This document shows positions 21,867-34,853 of a stretch of 64,000 bases of DNA, piece after piece. The translations under genes were made by a program, and so were the position numbers. The notes under the pieces are model-generated. The model worked only from the letters and a program-made list of their open reading frames with translations, searched no databases and was not told where the DNA came from. Every line of letters starts with the position of its first letter. Position 1 is the stretch's first letter. Origin of the DNA: Hormiphora californensis. Taxonomy: Eukaryota; Ctenophora; Tentaculata; Cydippida; Pleurobrachiidae. Where the stretch lies: the NCBI GenBank assembly GCA_020137815.1, contig CM035352.1, forward strand, positions 6,121,159-6,185,158, in the 5' to 3' direction.

Positions 21867-22596
21867 CTATCTTCGGATACCCTCAGATTCATTCTACACC
21901 GTCTGGGAGTGGTGCAAAAAGGCTCGGAAGCCAGATTATAGATTTGACTTCAGTGTCAATTTTGACCCACTTCCTGTTGACAGACAAACTTCTCGGGTAT
22001 TTTCCAGTAAACTAGGACCAATTTGTAGTCTTTTGCGACAAACCGGATGCAAATCGGTCCAGTGGTCACGTGCAATTTGGCTTGAAAGACACGACCCTTT
22101 TTTAGGGGGCGGAGCGGACACCTATGTGCGAGCTCGATCTCGCACGCACTAGGTGTCAATGTCACCAAAGTCATCACTATCATCACTACCAACCTTTTGC
22201 CTTTTTTAATATAGACTGGAAAGCCCCTTGAAGTAGAGCACCTGTTAACCCTTTGACGGCGACAGAGCATATATGTAGTTTATTCTAGGCGGCCGGAAGT
22301 CCTTATGTTTTATCTAGGTGGCCCATATTTTGTCACAAGCTAGTTTTAGGGATTATGAACCTAAAACCACGTCCAGATCAGCTCAGAAAATCAAGAAAAA
22401 AATTTTATAGCCCTTCTAAGGAGGCTAATTTCGGCTTTTTTTAAAAACATTTCTCATTTTTGTTTTTTTGGGGGCACAACTAATCCTTTGAAGGAATAAA
22501 AGTGCTCGTCATAACCGACCGAATGCAAAAAGCCGCATCAAAAAATATTGAAAATTGAATGAGTTATTAACATTTAAGGCGCCGTATTATATATTA
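21867..22596 (+). other. Second copy of module D, non-coding
   Basis: Matches about 19485-20193 with scattered 1-bp insertions and deletions. No exon is seen. Confidence 0.7.
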
Positions 22597-23171
22597 CTAG
22601 AGAGCCCAGGCAAAAGAACAAAAAACTCTCACACCCTATTGACTCATCTCAATCCCGATCCCTGGCTCATGCCTACTTTGCTCCCTACGGCGCCGCTTCG
22701 CGGCACCTCCGGTCGCGAGATCATAACTCCACCCCTTCCCCCTGTTGACTCCCCTCATTCCTCACCCCTCTTATCCCTATTGACTCCCTCGGCCCCTATT
22801 GAATCAATACGCCCTAATCACTCCATCTCACCCTCTATTCACTCCCCTAACGCCATAATGAAATACTTCCCTACCCCTCTCTAAATCTGTGATCTGAAGC
22901 AGTTCAGAACCCCACATTTTCCCTCATTTTTCGCCATTTTTGCCATAACTCTGTCATTTCTCAACCAATTTCAAAAAACCAAGGCTCATTGGAAAGATCA
23001 ACTCAACCTCTTTCCAAAGAGCCATGAATTTCAACATTAGAAAACTTTACACACGCACGTGCACGCCCCAAACCCACCACCCCCTAACAACACGCCATTT
23101 TCCACGTGCAAGCCCAAAAAACCCCCTCCCCCAAATTTTGTCTTGCAAGGTTCTCTGCTTTATAATATAGA
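22597..23171 (-). mobile_element. Helitron-like element HD-2
   Basis: Second copy of HD-1, same termini, with small indels. Confidence 0.5.
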
Positions 23172-23187
23172 TATTCATATAATATAT

Positions 23188-24919
23188 GATACTATCGCCC
23201 GTAGGGAATTCTAGTAACAATCTAAATTGTAGAAGTTTGTGGGTGCTATGGCATAAATTTATGCTTCATGTGGTATGTGCTACAAGTTCTACAATCGTGA
23301 ACGGTTTTTACCAGGAAAAGAACCCAAATTAGAGATTTGTATTCATATAGATACTATCGTCCTAAGGGTAAATTCTCCTAAAACATACATAATCGGCTAG
23401 AAAGGAGCTAGAGACAAATCAGGGCACAATAAAGTGTAGAACATCGCATTAGTGTGGGGTAGAGCACATATTAGGTCGCTATCTGGATCCCTAATTGAGA
23501 TAATTGGATAATTAGCTAATTATCTGTCCCGCGCATACTAATTATTCATGAAACTTTGCTCTGGGAAGGAGTTATGAGACAAATGGGGGCACTAAAATGT
23601 GTAGAATCATCAAATTAGTGGGGGTAGAGCACATATTTAGGTCGCTATCGGATCCATAATTGAGATAATTGGATAATTAGCTATTAGTTGCCCTGGAGCG
23701 CTAATAAATGAGACTAGGCGGAGTATACAAGACAAGTGAGGGCACTAAAAGTGTTAAAATCATCGCCTTAGCGGGGGTAGAGCACATAGCTGAGTTTCTT
23801 ATCCCACTCCTAATGAGATAATTGGATAATTAGCTAATTGACGGTTGCACACCGTCCACTTTTCACCAAATCCGTGGTTTCTAGGTAATCCTGAGCTCTT
23901 TTGCTCAATCTAAGGATCTTCTGACACCCTAACCCCATTTGTATCACCTATGACTCGTTTTTACACAATATTATAGCACTCGATACAACCCTAGACACTG
24001 CCTTCAGCTCTTTAGAACCCTCTTGCTCCATCCTAGACCTCTCATAAATCCAAGATCCAACTACAATCCTATAGAATTTATATACTATTGCTCCTACAAC
24101 ACGTTCAACCTCTAATGTACTACTATACAGTTTCCCATATTTATTGTTTGGACACACGGTTATAGGGGTTTAGGGATATTATTATGTCAGAAGATCCTAG
24201 ATTCAACAAAAGAGCTAGGATTACCTAGAAACCACGGGATTTGGTGAAAAGTGGACGGTGTGCAACCGTCATTAGCTAATTATCCAATTATCTCATTTAG
24301 GAGTTGGAATAGAAACTCAGCTATGTGCTCTACCTCACCTAAGGCGATGATTTTACACATTTTAGTGCCCCTACTTGTCTTGGATATCCACAAAGTTTCA
24401 TTTATTAGCGCTCCAGGGCAACTAATTAGCTAATTATCCAATTATCTCAATTATGGATCCAGATAGCGACCTAAATATGTGCTCTACCCCCACTAATGTA
24501 TGATTCTACACATTTTAGTGCCCCCATTTGTCCATAACTCCTTCCCAGAGCAAAGTTTCATGAATATAGCACGCACGGGACAGATAATAGCAATTATGCA
24601 ATTATCTCAATTAGGGGTCCAGTAGCGACCTAAATATGTGCTCTACCCCCACAATGCGATGATTCTACACATTTTAGTGCCCCCATTTGTCTCTTAGCTC
24701 CTTTTCTAGCGAATTATGTATGTTTTAGGAGAATTTACCCTTGGACGATAGTATCATATATGATACAAATCTCTAATTTGGGTTCTTTTCCTGGTAAAAC
24801 CGTTCACGATTGTAGAACTTGTAGCTACATACCACATGAAAGCATGAATTTATGCCATAACACCACAAACTTGTACAATTTAGATTTGTTACTAGAATTC
24901 CCTTACGGGCGATAGTATC
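23188..24919. mobile_element. Foldback element FB, complete copy
   Basis: Both outer arms are present: GATACTATCGCCCG at the left and its complement at the right, then the inner arms and a loop at about 23930-24180. Compared with 14703-16306 it is reverse complemented and keeps the missing outer arm. Confidence 0.72.
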
Positions 24920-25309
24920 ATATATGCTACAGTGGGCCCAGCAAAAACTACATGTCGGAATTACAAATTTCCTTTTCGAGGCGTTTTGTGTTGATAACAT
25001 CTACTTATAAACGAAAAATTAGACAATTCTATCGAGCCCATCCTTCTCGCCGTCAAAGGGTTAACCCGAATCCCCACCCTCTCGCTCACCCAGGATCCCC
25101 TCTCACCCGCTGCACCAACCCGAACGTCAAACGTGCAGCCTTCAATCACCCGTTGCGTAGTATAGGGGCTATGGCACCTCTTGACACCCCCCTCTATGCA
25201 CGTGTGGATAGTTCATCAACAGCATTTGCTTCTTTTAACTAAGAAGATGGGCAAAAACTGTTCTTTTAGTAATTTTCGAATTTTTCCCGTACTTCAGGTG
25301 TTCTAGGAA

Positions 25310-25485
25310 AGTGAGAGGTGCACAAAAACGAACTTTGGAAAATTTGCTTTGATTTCTAATGTTACTACAACATAGAGACGTCATCTTTTCACCAAACTTT
25401 TAATTGGACACCAAGGATTGTAATGTAACAAACAATTAGTTTAGACATTATTCCAATTTTCGTTTTCGTGCAACTCTTACAATCT
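25310..25485. mobile_element. MITE, copy of 14141-14311
   Basis: Same inverted ends (gagaggtgcacaaaaacgaa / complement). Part of the A-prime arm. Confidence 0.6.
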
Positions 25486-25829
25486 TGACAATTTATACCA
25501 ATAAAATGCAAATTGCCCCAAATTGGTATTAGATTTGTGTAATTTAAGTGAAAACTCTGCTTTCTGTGGCCCAAAAATATTCTGTGGCCCATAAATATTT
25601 CTGTGGCCAATAAATTTTTCTACTCTGCAATATATTAATATACGTGTTTAGCTCTGTGGCCACAGTTTTAGACCAAAAAAGGGTTAGTATACACCAAAAT
25701 TTGCGTTTTTTCAAGGGGAACACCTGGTTTTTACGAAATTTGGTTTGAGGCAGGCGTTCAAAAGTTACAGCCGAAAAACTGGTACATTGGAGAGAATAAG
25801 GTGTAAATAAGTGTCCTCCAATTACTTAC

Positions 25830-26055
25830 TGTGCGGTATTCAAAATATGTTTCATATGCTTGCTTAGTGTACCACGATGCCAGTGTACCAGCAGATTCAG
25901 TAGCAGTGAAACGAGCATAACTATCGTTAGAAACTCCGGATGCAGGCTGGAGGGTGATCGTGCCGTCAGTGGCTACCATTTCGTGACTACTACTGTTAAC
26001 TGTAGCACCGGAACCGTAATCATAGTCAAAGCTGCAATACAGTACACATTTCCGG
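25830..26055 (-). pseudogene. A-prime copy of exon a21
   Basis: 226 bp against 228 bp. Much of the frame (GNVYLYC region altered at the border; TITLQPASGVSN kept) is readable. The acceptor lost its C (tttccgga-tgaaaa). Confidence 0.7.
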
Positions 26056-26362
26056 ATGAAAAAATTGGGCGTCATGAGTATATATCCACGTGCAGTTAAT
26101 GATTATGAGCATTGAGCACTTTATATTGGTACCTCTGGGGTAACTAAATCATGAGAAATCCAAAATATATTAGGTATTTATCATAGCACTGCATGTATCA
26201 TAGCACACTGATAAAAGATCATCGGGTGGATGCCCTTCGGGAATTTATCAATGCCGATTGACGTCCATTGGTTCCAAATTTGCAGTGAAAAGTGTGCTCT
26301 ACTATAATAGATACTGCCGAATAATCAATTTAATTGGTCTTCGGAATAAATTATGCAGTTAC

Positions 26363-26476
26363 CGATGAAGCAAGAGTGTAATTGTAGTAAGATGTGGTGA
26401 GTACTCCCGCAGCTACACTGGTAGAGGTGGTATTCACATTAGAAGTATCAATGATTGGCCACTATCCCAATTCGAC
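26363..26476 (-). pseudogene. A-prime copy of exon a20
   Basis: 114 bp against 115 bp. One base is lost; splice borders are present. Confidence 0.7.
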
Positions 26477-26681
26477 CTGAAAACATTTATTATATTTATT
26501 AATTATAAACTTTAGCAGCTAAAAACGAGGACAGACTTCATAGTGGGGGGTCATTTATTCCCCCGCTATTTTCTTATAACGGGAGCGATCAGAAGAAGAT
26601 AACGGGGGCTAAACACGTGACAGACTACAGAGGGGGAACTGGCAGCTACCAAATTCCCTTTCTGCTACCCGGAAGACATAC

Positions 26682-26784
26682 CAAGAACATTAACGGTAGC
26701 TCCTACTGGTCCAAGAGTCCTGCAGTGGACCAAGGCCGATGTGCCATAGTCCCATACGTGCCACATCAAGAGGAGTCAATTCAT
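26682..26784 (-). pseudogene. A-prime copy of exon a19
   Basis: 103 bp against 106 bp; changes include the run before the donor (ttcttg against ttacttg). Confidence 0.7.
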
Positions 26785-27087
26785 CTGTAAAATGGAAAGT
26801 CACATTTATATGATCCCTAATCAACTTTGCGGGTACGCTAAAACGTGCCTTACCGCGATGCCTTAGTTACGAGGGGGAATTTCGTTACCAAAATAATCGA
26901 TTACTTTGGTAACGTGATCACGACAATATATTAATTGAACTCGTGATCTTCTGTACGAATCTAGTGATCATGGCACCTCAATTCCGTACTGTTGAACGGT
27001 CGGTGATCAATAACCTATGATCGTACAGGCTTGTGTATAATGGGGCATGTGGGTGACGTGGGTTGGTGAAGTCCTGCATATTGTGTA

Positions 27088-27521
27088 CTAGAAAGCCCAT
27101 TGTAGTCTTACAACAACCCCCCACTCTTTATTATCCCCTCTCAATTCGTCCTCTCATGTCTGGGGTAAATAATACGAAGGTTGGTAGATAGTGGTAGAGC
27201 GCTGGTGATAAACATCAAGGGAATCCCGCTGAATTACATGTAGAATCAGTGATAAAGATCGTAAAATTGTAGCTGTGTGAGAATCAACGGGGGGGGTGGA
27301 TGGTGAAAGGCTTTGACAATCATGGGGTCCCAGTAGATCCCAAAGCACCACGAAACACCACACAGGAGCACGCAACAAACAACCAAAAACATGCACGTGC
27401 AGTATCCCCACAACCTCCAATACCCCTTCAGGGCACCTCCTTGGCAACCCCCTCTATTTGCACGTGTGGATAGGACATCCTCCTCCTCACCACGACGTTC
27501 ATTTGCACTTTATAATATAGA
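27088..27521 (-). mobile_element. Helitron-like element, the only copy in the A-prime arm
   Basis: Counterpart of H5. Its 5' end (TCTATATTATAAAGTGC) directly follows the flank that in the A arm precedes H3 (gtagcattata), so H3 and H4 are absent here. Confidence 0.58.
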
Positions 27522-27649
27522 TATAATGCTACTTATTATCAACTATCCAGATGAGGTTTATAGTGAGAGTGGGCAGAAACAGGATTTGATAGGGAATATC
27601 TCTGAGAGCCGCTGAGAGCATTTTGTCAGGAATATAACTCAACAACTAT

Positions 27650-27917
27650 AGTCGAATTTTTTAATCAAGGGACAGGGGGCCGCGCATTCAGAGGGGTCGC
27701 GGGCTTTATATTTGCGCGTGATAATCGAGATCAAGTTCTGGTAATCTTAAGACTTGAACCCGGAAGCGTTGGAAAGATAATTTTAAGACCTTTTCAACGC
27801 AACAAAGACCAAGTCTTTATTATCAGGAACAGGAGATATGAGCGAAAACGTTTAGCACACGCAAAAAGAATTTGTAAATGCGCGGCCCCTGTCCCTTGAT
27901 TAAAAAATTGACTATAG
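27650..27917. mobile_element. TIR element, copy of 10723-11002
   Basis: Ends ctatagtcgaattttttaat and complement. Shared by both arms. Confidence 0.6.
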
Positions 27918-28015
27918 TCACTGTAATTGCAGCACATGGTTAAACACATGTAACATGTGATCACTTCATCGTTCCCTATATCTGTCACCCCCACCCCAAC
28001 ATAAATCACATGTAC

Positions 28016-28122
28016 CTGGATATAGACGGATACTTGTTGGGAATGGACACTCCCCGATGTGAGATATCCAAGCGTGTAATTTGCACTAATTTCTGCCACA
28101 CATGCGTACGTTTTATCAGTAA
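28016..28122 (-). pseudogene. A-prime copy of exon a18
   Basis: 107 bp against 108 bp. The TYACVAEISANYT motif is intact; the loss is near the donor (atatccag). Confidence 0.72.
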
Positions 28123-28436
28123 CTGAAAACATATTGATATTAGAAAATTTGAGCACTCTCGCAACGATGTCAGTGTTGACCCTTTCTCTCGTGTAGAGGA
28201 GAGTGGTGAAGCATTGCACGTACTGAATGAATTTAATTAATGGGGAAGTAATTTTGATATCTCCTTCTGGTGATCAGCACACACACACACCCTCTGTACA
28301 ACAGTTTAATGGGGAATCTCACACATACACGGCAGAACTCGAATTCTAGCTCTGAACTCATTAAATTCAGAATTTAATTAATGATTAATTGATGGTGAAT
28401 TGATAAATTTCGCATACGTGTGAATTTGGGAGTGAC

Positions 28437-28510
28437 AACTTCAAAAAAAGTTCGTCTCCCTTTTCTCTTTTAATTTAAAAGAGAAAAAGGAGAGACGAAC
28501 TTTTTTGAAG
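28437..28510. repeat. Perfect-stem hairpin, copy of 10123-10196
   Basis: Same GTTCGTCTCC arms, with small differences. Confidence 0.8.
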
Positions 28511-28611
28511 GTTTTAAAAATTTAAAAACCTCCAAATCATGAGGAATTAAAATATTTCACCAATTAATCCTTTCCCTCAATCGGGTCCGACCCGCCGACT
28601 GTTATACGTAC

Positions 28612-28789
28612 CATTGTTGGTTTCCATAGACTGTAAGGCTGCTAGCAATTGGTTTCCATTAGGTGCATTGAATCCCGCATTGTGTCCACCAGTAACCAAA
28701 CTCGTACTGCGTGTGGTGATCAACTGCTTGGTTAAGAGGTTACCCCTCCCTTGCCAGCGGCAAAGACGGGTTACTTTGTACCAATTGGG
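28612..28789 (-). pseudogene. A-prime copy of exon a17
   Basis: 178 bp against 186 bp. It is open through its whole length in a frame that differs from the a17 exit frame. Confidence 0.55.
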
Positions 28790-28865
28790 CTGCATTATAG
28801 ATTCAAATAAATTGCTTAGCTGAGTTGGTTTTACTCACTGCTTTTTTAAACTATAAACATTGTAC

Positions 28866-28969
28866 CTGTCTCCATTCAACGCTATTAATGTTGTAGTCAA
28901 TGACAGTACAGGAAAGCACACACTAAATTCCACTTGCCACGATATCATTGATTGGCTCCAACGCGAATA
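28866..28969 (-). pseudogene. A-prime copy of exon a16
   Basis: Same length (104 bp) but one base lost and one gained between GNL and VLSC, so the residues between them differ. Confidence 0.7.
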
Positions 28970-29087
28970 CTAAAAAGACTTTTTGTAATTTCGACCCTCA
29001 TTTGAGAGAGAATATTGGTTTAGTTGGCAAAGGTTACAGTATCTGCGTCAAAGAATTTAAAGGTGGGCAATATTATTATAGGGGAGG

Positions 29088-29133
<46 letters not shown>

Positions 29134-29138
29134 CTTAC

Positions 29139-29254
29139 ATGGTATAGCTTCAATAACAATTGGGGGGTCTGATTCCAATACAGTATCTCCATCGGTCAAC
29201 ACAACAGTAAGGTCGTACGAGGACCCTTCACTTGGACCATAAGCCATGAGCCAA
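29139..29254 (-). CDS. A-prime copy of exon a15, frame intact
   Basis: 116 bp, as in a15. The only change I see is one substitution near the donor (Thr to Pro). Confidence 0.7.
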
Positions 29255-29415
29255 CTGAAGAAACATTAAAAATTAGCCACTGAATAATTATCCAGTGGTC
29301 GATCCCTGCTTGGCGTGATAATAGATATCTACTGTCCGGCGTCGCTAGAAACAGTTTTGATTTTCAGCACAGTGCGCTCAGATCGGGCCGCGGGCAGGTG
29401 ATCCCAGCTACTAAC

Positions 29416-29631
29416 CAGGGGACAGACATGTTAACGTCGTTATAAGATGATTCAACTGTAGACATGGAAAGAATCTTCAAGGGGAGATCGTCGTCGATAC
29501 CATGTCCCTGTCCAGTTGCCGGTGGTACCATAAGGAACCCAAGCTTTGGCCCTAACTGTAAACATCTCACCCGGGAGAACCATCCCACTTGTGATGGTGG
29601 TATAAGGAGACTTAGGGTGTATTGACGATAC
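29416..29631 (-). pseudogene. A-prime copy of exon a14
   Basis: 216 bp against 220 bp; damage centres on the TWYADGSP segment, where a short insertion of gacg-like bases is seen. Confidence 0.7.
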
Positions 29632-29868
29632 CTGAAAACATGAAAGTATTACATGGATATATGTACCAATAATGTCATTCTGTCTATAATAGCTATAATA
29701 GTTGTATGTTTTATGTCGCCTGATGATTCGTTTCCGTAGGGTTTCGATGAAACAATTGTAGCGTACCAAATACGTAGTTGTTTTACTTCGTTGTTATGTT
29801 TTAAATTAGAGATAATAACAGTTATGTGTGAATGTATAACATTAAATATAATTAGTTATTATACCCAC

Positions 29869-30043
29869 CAATCAAGTAGACGGCAGTTGTGTTCCATAAA
29901 AAGTTGCAAGCCCATGTTCATCAGGGTTTCCGCTCCATACGAAAAGACGGGGAGAAACGTATGCAAGAACCTACTCAAGAGCAGTAAACTCTATTGTACT
30001 TGTAAACGTGTCGTTAACAATCTGATTCAGGACCGTGTAATTC
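29869..30043 (-). pseudogene. A-prime copy of exon a13
   Basis: 175 bp against 179 bp. Splice borders can be recognised; the acceptor run lost one base. Confidence 0.68.
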
Positions 30044-30387
30044 TAGAGAGAATTTGATTTTCTTATTGATCATATCATCGAAATATAGGAAACACAAAAA
30101 CAGTGTTGTACTTGTAGACTATTACAGTTGCATTTGTGAATTTTTAAAATGTGCACCCAAAATGTTCGCCTACCAATTCTCTAATAATACCATGCAGAGA
30201 ATATATTGACAGGCAAACATTCTGGTTCAAGATTGACATGAAGTCGTCAGACAATTGCAAAGTTGCTCGGATCACATTGCATCCATTAGAAGTGTAAATT
30301 GTCTGGCGGTTATTTTGGTACCCCTGATAGATTACATCGACGGGCCGTACTATTGAAGAATAGGTACAAACACCCCTCCATACTCAC

Positions 30388-30518
30388 GATGTATCAAGGG
30401 TGGTCCCCCGCCATACTAGGAGTCCCGGTCATCGTCGATGGGTAGGTGAATTTGTAAGTTAAAGTTCGTTGGTCGTCACTAAACGAGGTATATTCGGCAT
30501 CGTAGCTGGGTGTACCCT
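30388..30518 (-). pseudogene. A-prime copy of exon a12
   Basis: 131 bp against 133 bp. Includes a substitution in the SMDWG region. Confidence 0.68.
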
Positions 30519-30606
30519 CTAAAGAAAAGTTATATATTAGTTTCACAACAAGCCATGGATGGTCTGTTTACTATACAGTAAACGACTATAAATAGAGAGT
30601 AAACTG

Positions 30607-32190
30607 TGCACCAGAAGGATCGTCAACCAAAGTTGAGCCGCAAAACAAATTTTGTTGGGGGTGACCAGAGGGCCTTCCTGAACATCCCCACGGTGAGAAA
30701 AGTATAGTTATCGGGGAAAATTTTTGTCAAAATCGAAAAAACTGGTTTTTGGTCCAAATTTGTGCATAACTTATTGACTGCCGTTTGATGAAATATCTGA
30801 TTGACATAAAATAAGTATACGAGACCTATTTTTGCACGAGGAATCGATTGCCGGTGGAGAGAAATCTCTAAAATGACCGGAAAATTGTCAAATATGGGAA
30901 TTTTGTCATTTTTTTGAGGTTTTTGGCCCTTTAACCATTGAAAACGTTGAGATAGGAAGTTGGCAATAGCGCCAATCGTTAAAATGGTGTTTTTTCTACG
31001 GGATCCCAAAATTTCATGTATATCCGATTCATGGTTAGATTTTGGCAAACTATTGAGATGTGCTTACTGAAAAAAGGATAACTTGATTTTTCGTTTTTTG
31101 CGATTTTTTAATTTTGAAAGAATTCTGATTGAAATGGCAATCAGGGCCATGCTTAAGTTGTTTATGGGACAATTTTCGACCAAAATCCAAGATTTCATGC
31201 AATCCAATGACCGATCATTGATTTATAGAAGTTGAATAGGCAAAAAGGCCAATTTTTACCATGAAAAAAAAAAATACACATTTTTTTTGTCAATTTCATT
31301 AACAACTGGTACCCTACCTATTTTTTGCACGTAGAAATCGATTGCCGGTGGAGGGGCCTCTTAAATGATTGGAAAGCGGTCGAAATGTCATTTTTGGAAG
31401 TTTTTGGACCTCCAAAAAATGGCATTTTGACCGCTTTCCAATCATTTAAGAGGATCCACTCCACCGGCAATCGATTCACGTGCAAAAAATAGGTAGGGTA
31501 CCGTTGTTAATGGAAATTGACAAAAAAAATGTGTATTTTGTTTTCATGGTAAAATTGGCCTTTTTTGCCTATTTCAACTTTCTAAAATCATGATCTGTCA
31601 TTGGATTTGCATGAAATCTTGGATTTGGTCGCGAAAATTGTCCCATAAACAACTTAAGCAGGCCCTGATTGGCCATTTCAATCAGATTCTTTCAAAAGTT
31701 AAAAAATCGCAAAAAACGAGAAAATCAGTTATCCTTTTAGTAAGCACATCTCAATAGTTTGCCAAAATCTAACCATGAATCGGATATATACATGAAATTT
31801 TGGGATCCGTAGAAAAATGACCATTTTTACGATTGGCGCTATTGCCAACTCCTATCTCAACGTTTTCAATGGTATAGGGCCAAAAACCTCAAAAAAGACA
31901 AAATTCCATATTTGACAATTTTCGGTCATTTTAGAGTTTCTCTCCACCGGCAATCGATTCCTCGTGCAAAATAGGTCTCGTATACTTATTTATGTCAATC
32001 AGATATTTCATCAAACGGCAGTTCAAGTAAGTTATGCACAAATTTGGACCAAAAACCAGTTTTTGATTTTGACAAAATTTTCCGATAACATAACTTTTCT
32101 CACCGTGGGGATGTTCAGGAAGGCCTCTGGGTCACCCCCAACAAAAGTTTGTTTTGCGGTCAACTTGGGTTGACGATCCTTCTGGTGCAC
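30607..32190. mobile_element. PAL-1 palindromic element, second copy
   Basis: Counterpart of 6359-7986 with the same GTGCACCAGAAGG ends and many 1-bp losses. Confidence 0.8.
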
Positions 32191-32358
32191 CGTGCGTGTG
32201 ATTCTCATTTCTCTTGAATCTAAAAGTGGCTCATACCCAGATCCCTGTTATACATGACAGGGTAAAATGATATTGGCATTGCAACGTGGAGCATAATATT
32301 AATATGAATAAAGTATGAACAATTCAAAGCACATATGTGTTCCACCTACCATACATAC

Positions 32359-32513
32359 CAAGATAAGTGAAACTGAAGGCGTCTGTTTTGACGCTTTCAG
32401 AATTGAAGTAGGGCGTAACAGATAAACGATTCTGTTTCAATGTAAGATCCTGCAGAGTATTGTTGTTTTGTATACTCCGGATGACGTTAGTTCAGTGGAA
32501 AGCTCATGAGTTT
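32359..32513 (-). pseudogene. A-prime copy of exon a11
   Basis: 155 bp against 157 bp. The acceptor lost its CT (gttttggcgag). Confidence 0.65.
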
Positions 32514-32646
32514 TGGCGAGGGAGTTGTACATATTTAGGAACTCGAATAAATAGTAAATATTATCCAAAAAACATCATCAACGTAACCCCTTGCTAACTG
32601 GACTGTGCCCTACATACCCCCCGGGTCCCCCCACCATATATGGTAC

Positions 32647-32772
32647 CTGAATTATTGAACCATCTGCCTGTAAAGACACTGAGGTGGGCTCTCCTGTGCG
32701 TATATATTGATGTAAATGACAACGGTTGTGATCCCCCTGATATGGCATACTGGTCTCCATCTGGCTCCATAT
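32647..32772 (-). pseudogene. A-prime copy of exon a10
   Basis: 126 bp against 128 bp. YQGDH-type shifted frame; borders kept. Confidence 0.68.
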
Positions 32773-32876
32773 CTGGAATTGTTGTGAGTTAATGCATCAT
32801 TAAACTAATATATTGCTAGATCTAGACACCGATATAATACTACAGCATTCAAGAACACTAGCTGCATGCTACTTAC

Positions 32877-33044
32877 AGTATACATAGAGAATGGAGGCTT
32901 GTGACTGTGTTGTAGTTCCTGTAGTGGAGAGTGTTGCCGGTACACCGGTAGAAGGCCCTCATCGGTAGTAACAAGGGATGGTAGTACAGGGTTGAGGTCC
33001 GCTGTTCACACCATTCGTCATCTCATCACTATATGTTGCCGTCC
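32877..33044 (-). pseudogene. A-prime copy of exon a9
   Basis: Same length (168 bp) but with balanced gains and losses (for example gaacagcgg for gaacaagcgg), so the frame shifts internally. Confidence 0.68.
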
Positions 33045-33272
33045 CTGTTTAGTGTACAGTATAGTGTATATAGTGTGTAGTGTATGTAGTGTGTAGTGTA
33101 TAGTTTATATGTTGCCGTCCCTGCCGTACACGGGAAGTTATCAGTTTATATTACACGGTTTTATAGGTAGTGGTACACACATCTCACACACCAGAGAGAT
33201 ATATATGGTCGTTTGAAGTTAATAAAACCCAACGAAGGGCTTATTAGATTGGGTTTGATATTGCAGGATTAC

Positions 33273-33421
33273 CGTTTGTGACTGTGTGGTGTATTCTGCG
33301 CCGGTAAAGAGGATGCTACCTCCCACGATGACATCAGGGGATCCGGAGAACACGACAGTGAAGGGATGAAACTACCTCCACTTGTACCAAGGAGGAGTCG
33401 AGGAAATATCCGTGGATACAA
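33273..33421 (-). pseudogene. A-prime copy of exon a8
   Basis: 149 bp against 150 bp, with several local changes around GGSFTF. Confidence 0.68.
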
Positions 33422-33623
33422 CTGTTATAGGAGGTACATATATCAATCATGGATACCACGCGGTAGGAGGACATGATGTTCATTTCATAACGGAAGAAAG
33501 TTGCCTTGCTCGGGTTAGAACATCAAGCAAGAATTGTACACAATCAACCAATTTGTGTAATTTACTCGATTTCGATCATACAAACTGAATGATAAACTGG
33601 ATATTGTTATTCGATATATTATC

Positions 33624-33808
33624 CTTCAACTGTAACATATCCAAATCAGATTCCACGTATAAATTTCCAGTGTTATTGTACTCTGCAACACATTTATACG
33701 ACCCATATAATCTGCATCCACCGAATAATTACCAGTACAGAGTGACATTGGCATCCACTATACGCAGTGTCCACTATATTCGTGTCGTATCTGTTATCGT
33801 TAACATAC
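33624..33808 (-). pseudogene. A-prime copy of exon a7
   Basis: 185 bp against 188 bp. The donor lost a base (ttatcc for ttatacc). Confidence 0.68.
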
Positions 33809-33884
33809 CTAGAACAAGGGGCGTGGTTAACCGTTATAAATATGTGACCTTCGCGTGGGATGATCAGAAAAATTAGGAACCTAC

Positions 33885-34000
33885 CAGCGAATATAGTTTA
33901 TGGCTGAGTAGTCACCACTGGGAGTATCAGGACACACGATGTGTTAAAGCATCACCTTCCCCCAGATTCATCACCTCAGGATATTCGAGGAATCCAACCT
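33885..34000 (-). pseudogene. A-prime copy of exon a6
   Basis: 116 bp against 118 bp. Confidence 0.68.
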
Positions 34001-34020
34001 CTATAATAACGTGAGTTGTA

Positions 34021-34226
34021 TTAAGAGTGTTACCATGGCAACAAGAGTGTCACCATAGCAACAGAGTGTTACCGTGGCAACAAGAGTGTTACCGTGGCAA
34101 CAAGAGTGTACCATGGCAACAAGAGTGTTACCATGGCAACAAGAGTGTTACCATGGCAACCAGAGTGTTACCATGGCAACAAGAGTGTTACCATGGCAAC
34201 AAGAGTGTTACCATGACACACGAGTG
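34021..34226 (-). repeat. X-box minisatellite, second copy
   Basis: Same 20-bp units as 4291-4502 in reverse, with a few lost bases. Confidence 0.9.
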
Positions 34227-34279
34227 TTAATTATATTATGACATTGCATGTTGATAAAATCATACATATCTGCACGTAC

Positions 34280-34397
34280 CGGTGATGATTACACTCATAG
34301 TTTGGTTGAAGTACACCCTGTGCAGTTCTGACTGGAGGCTGAACAGGTGTAGTCTGTGTCACTGTATAAACCAGTCACCGTATACACACTCTTTGTC
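34280..34397 (-). pseudogene. A-prime copy of exon a5
   Basis: 118 bp against 119 bp. Confidence 0.68.
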
Positions 34398-34439
34398 CTG
34401 AAATTGAACATTGACCATGTTGTTTACCTAAAGTTTGAA

Positions 34440-34735
34440 CCTGTCTCATACAGGGTGTTCATATGGGATCTTTACAAGCGTGGGCTTCACCAGAAAAAAG
34501 TTGACAAAATTAGCTTATGAAAATTCATACTTGGACTATTCTATACCCTCATTCAAGGTTCCGGTGTTTCCGGAGCTCTAATACCCCTGGAAGTGTGTTT
34601 TTGGCATCAAAACTACCAGAAGGAATTTTTTGCTGGTGCTGAAACTTTGCTAGAATGTTTTTTGGGTATTTTCTATGTCAATTCCAAAGTTTCGTGATAT
34701 TCGACAACAAGAAAATATTTGATGATCATTACTAA
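34440..34735. mobile_element. Half element, copy of 3800-4067
   Basis: Starts TACAGGGTGTTC and follows the same single arm. Confidence 0.6.
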
Positions 34736-34853
34736 ACTTTATATATAACAAAGCCTTGATGGTTTTTATTAACACAATATTATCTGATCCTAATGACACA
34801 TGATCATAAACACCCCTGCATGATCCCTGTATCACGCCCTATATCACACGTAC

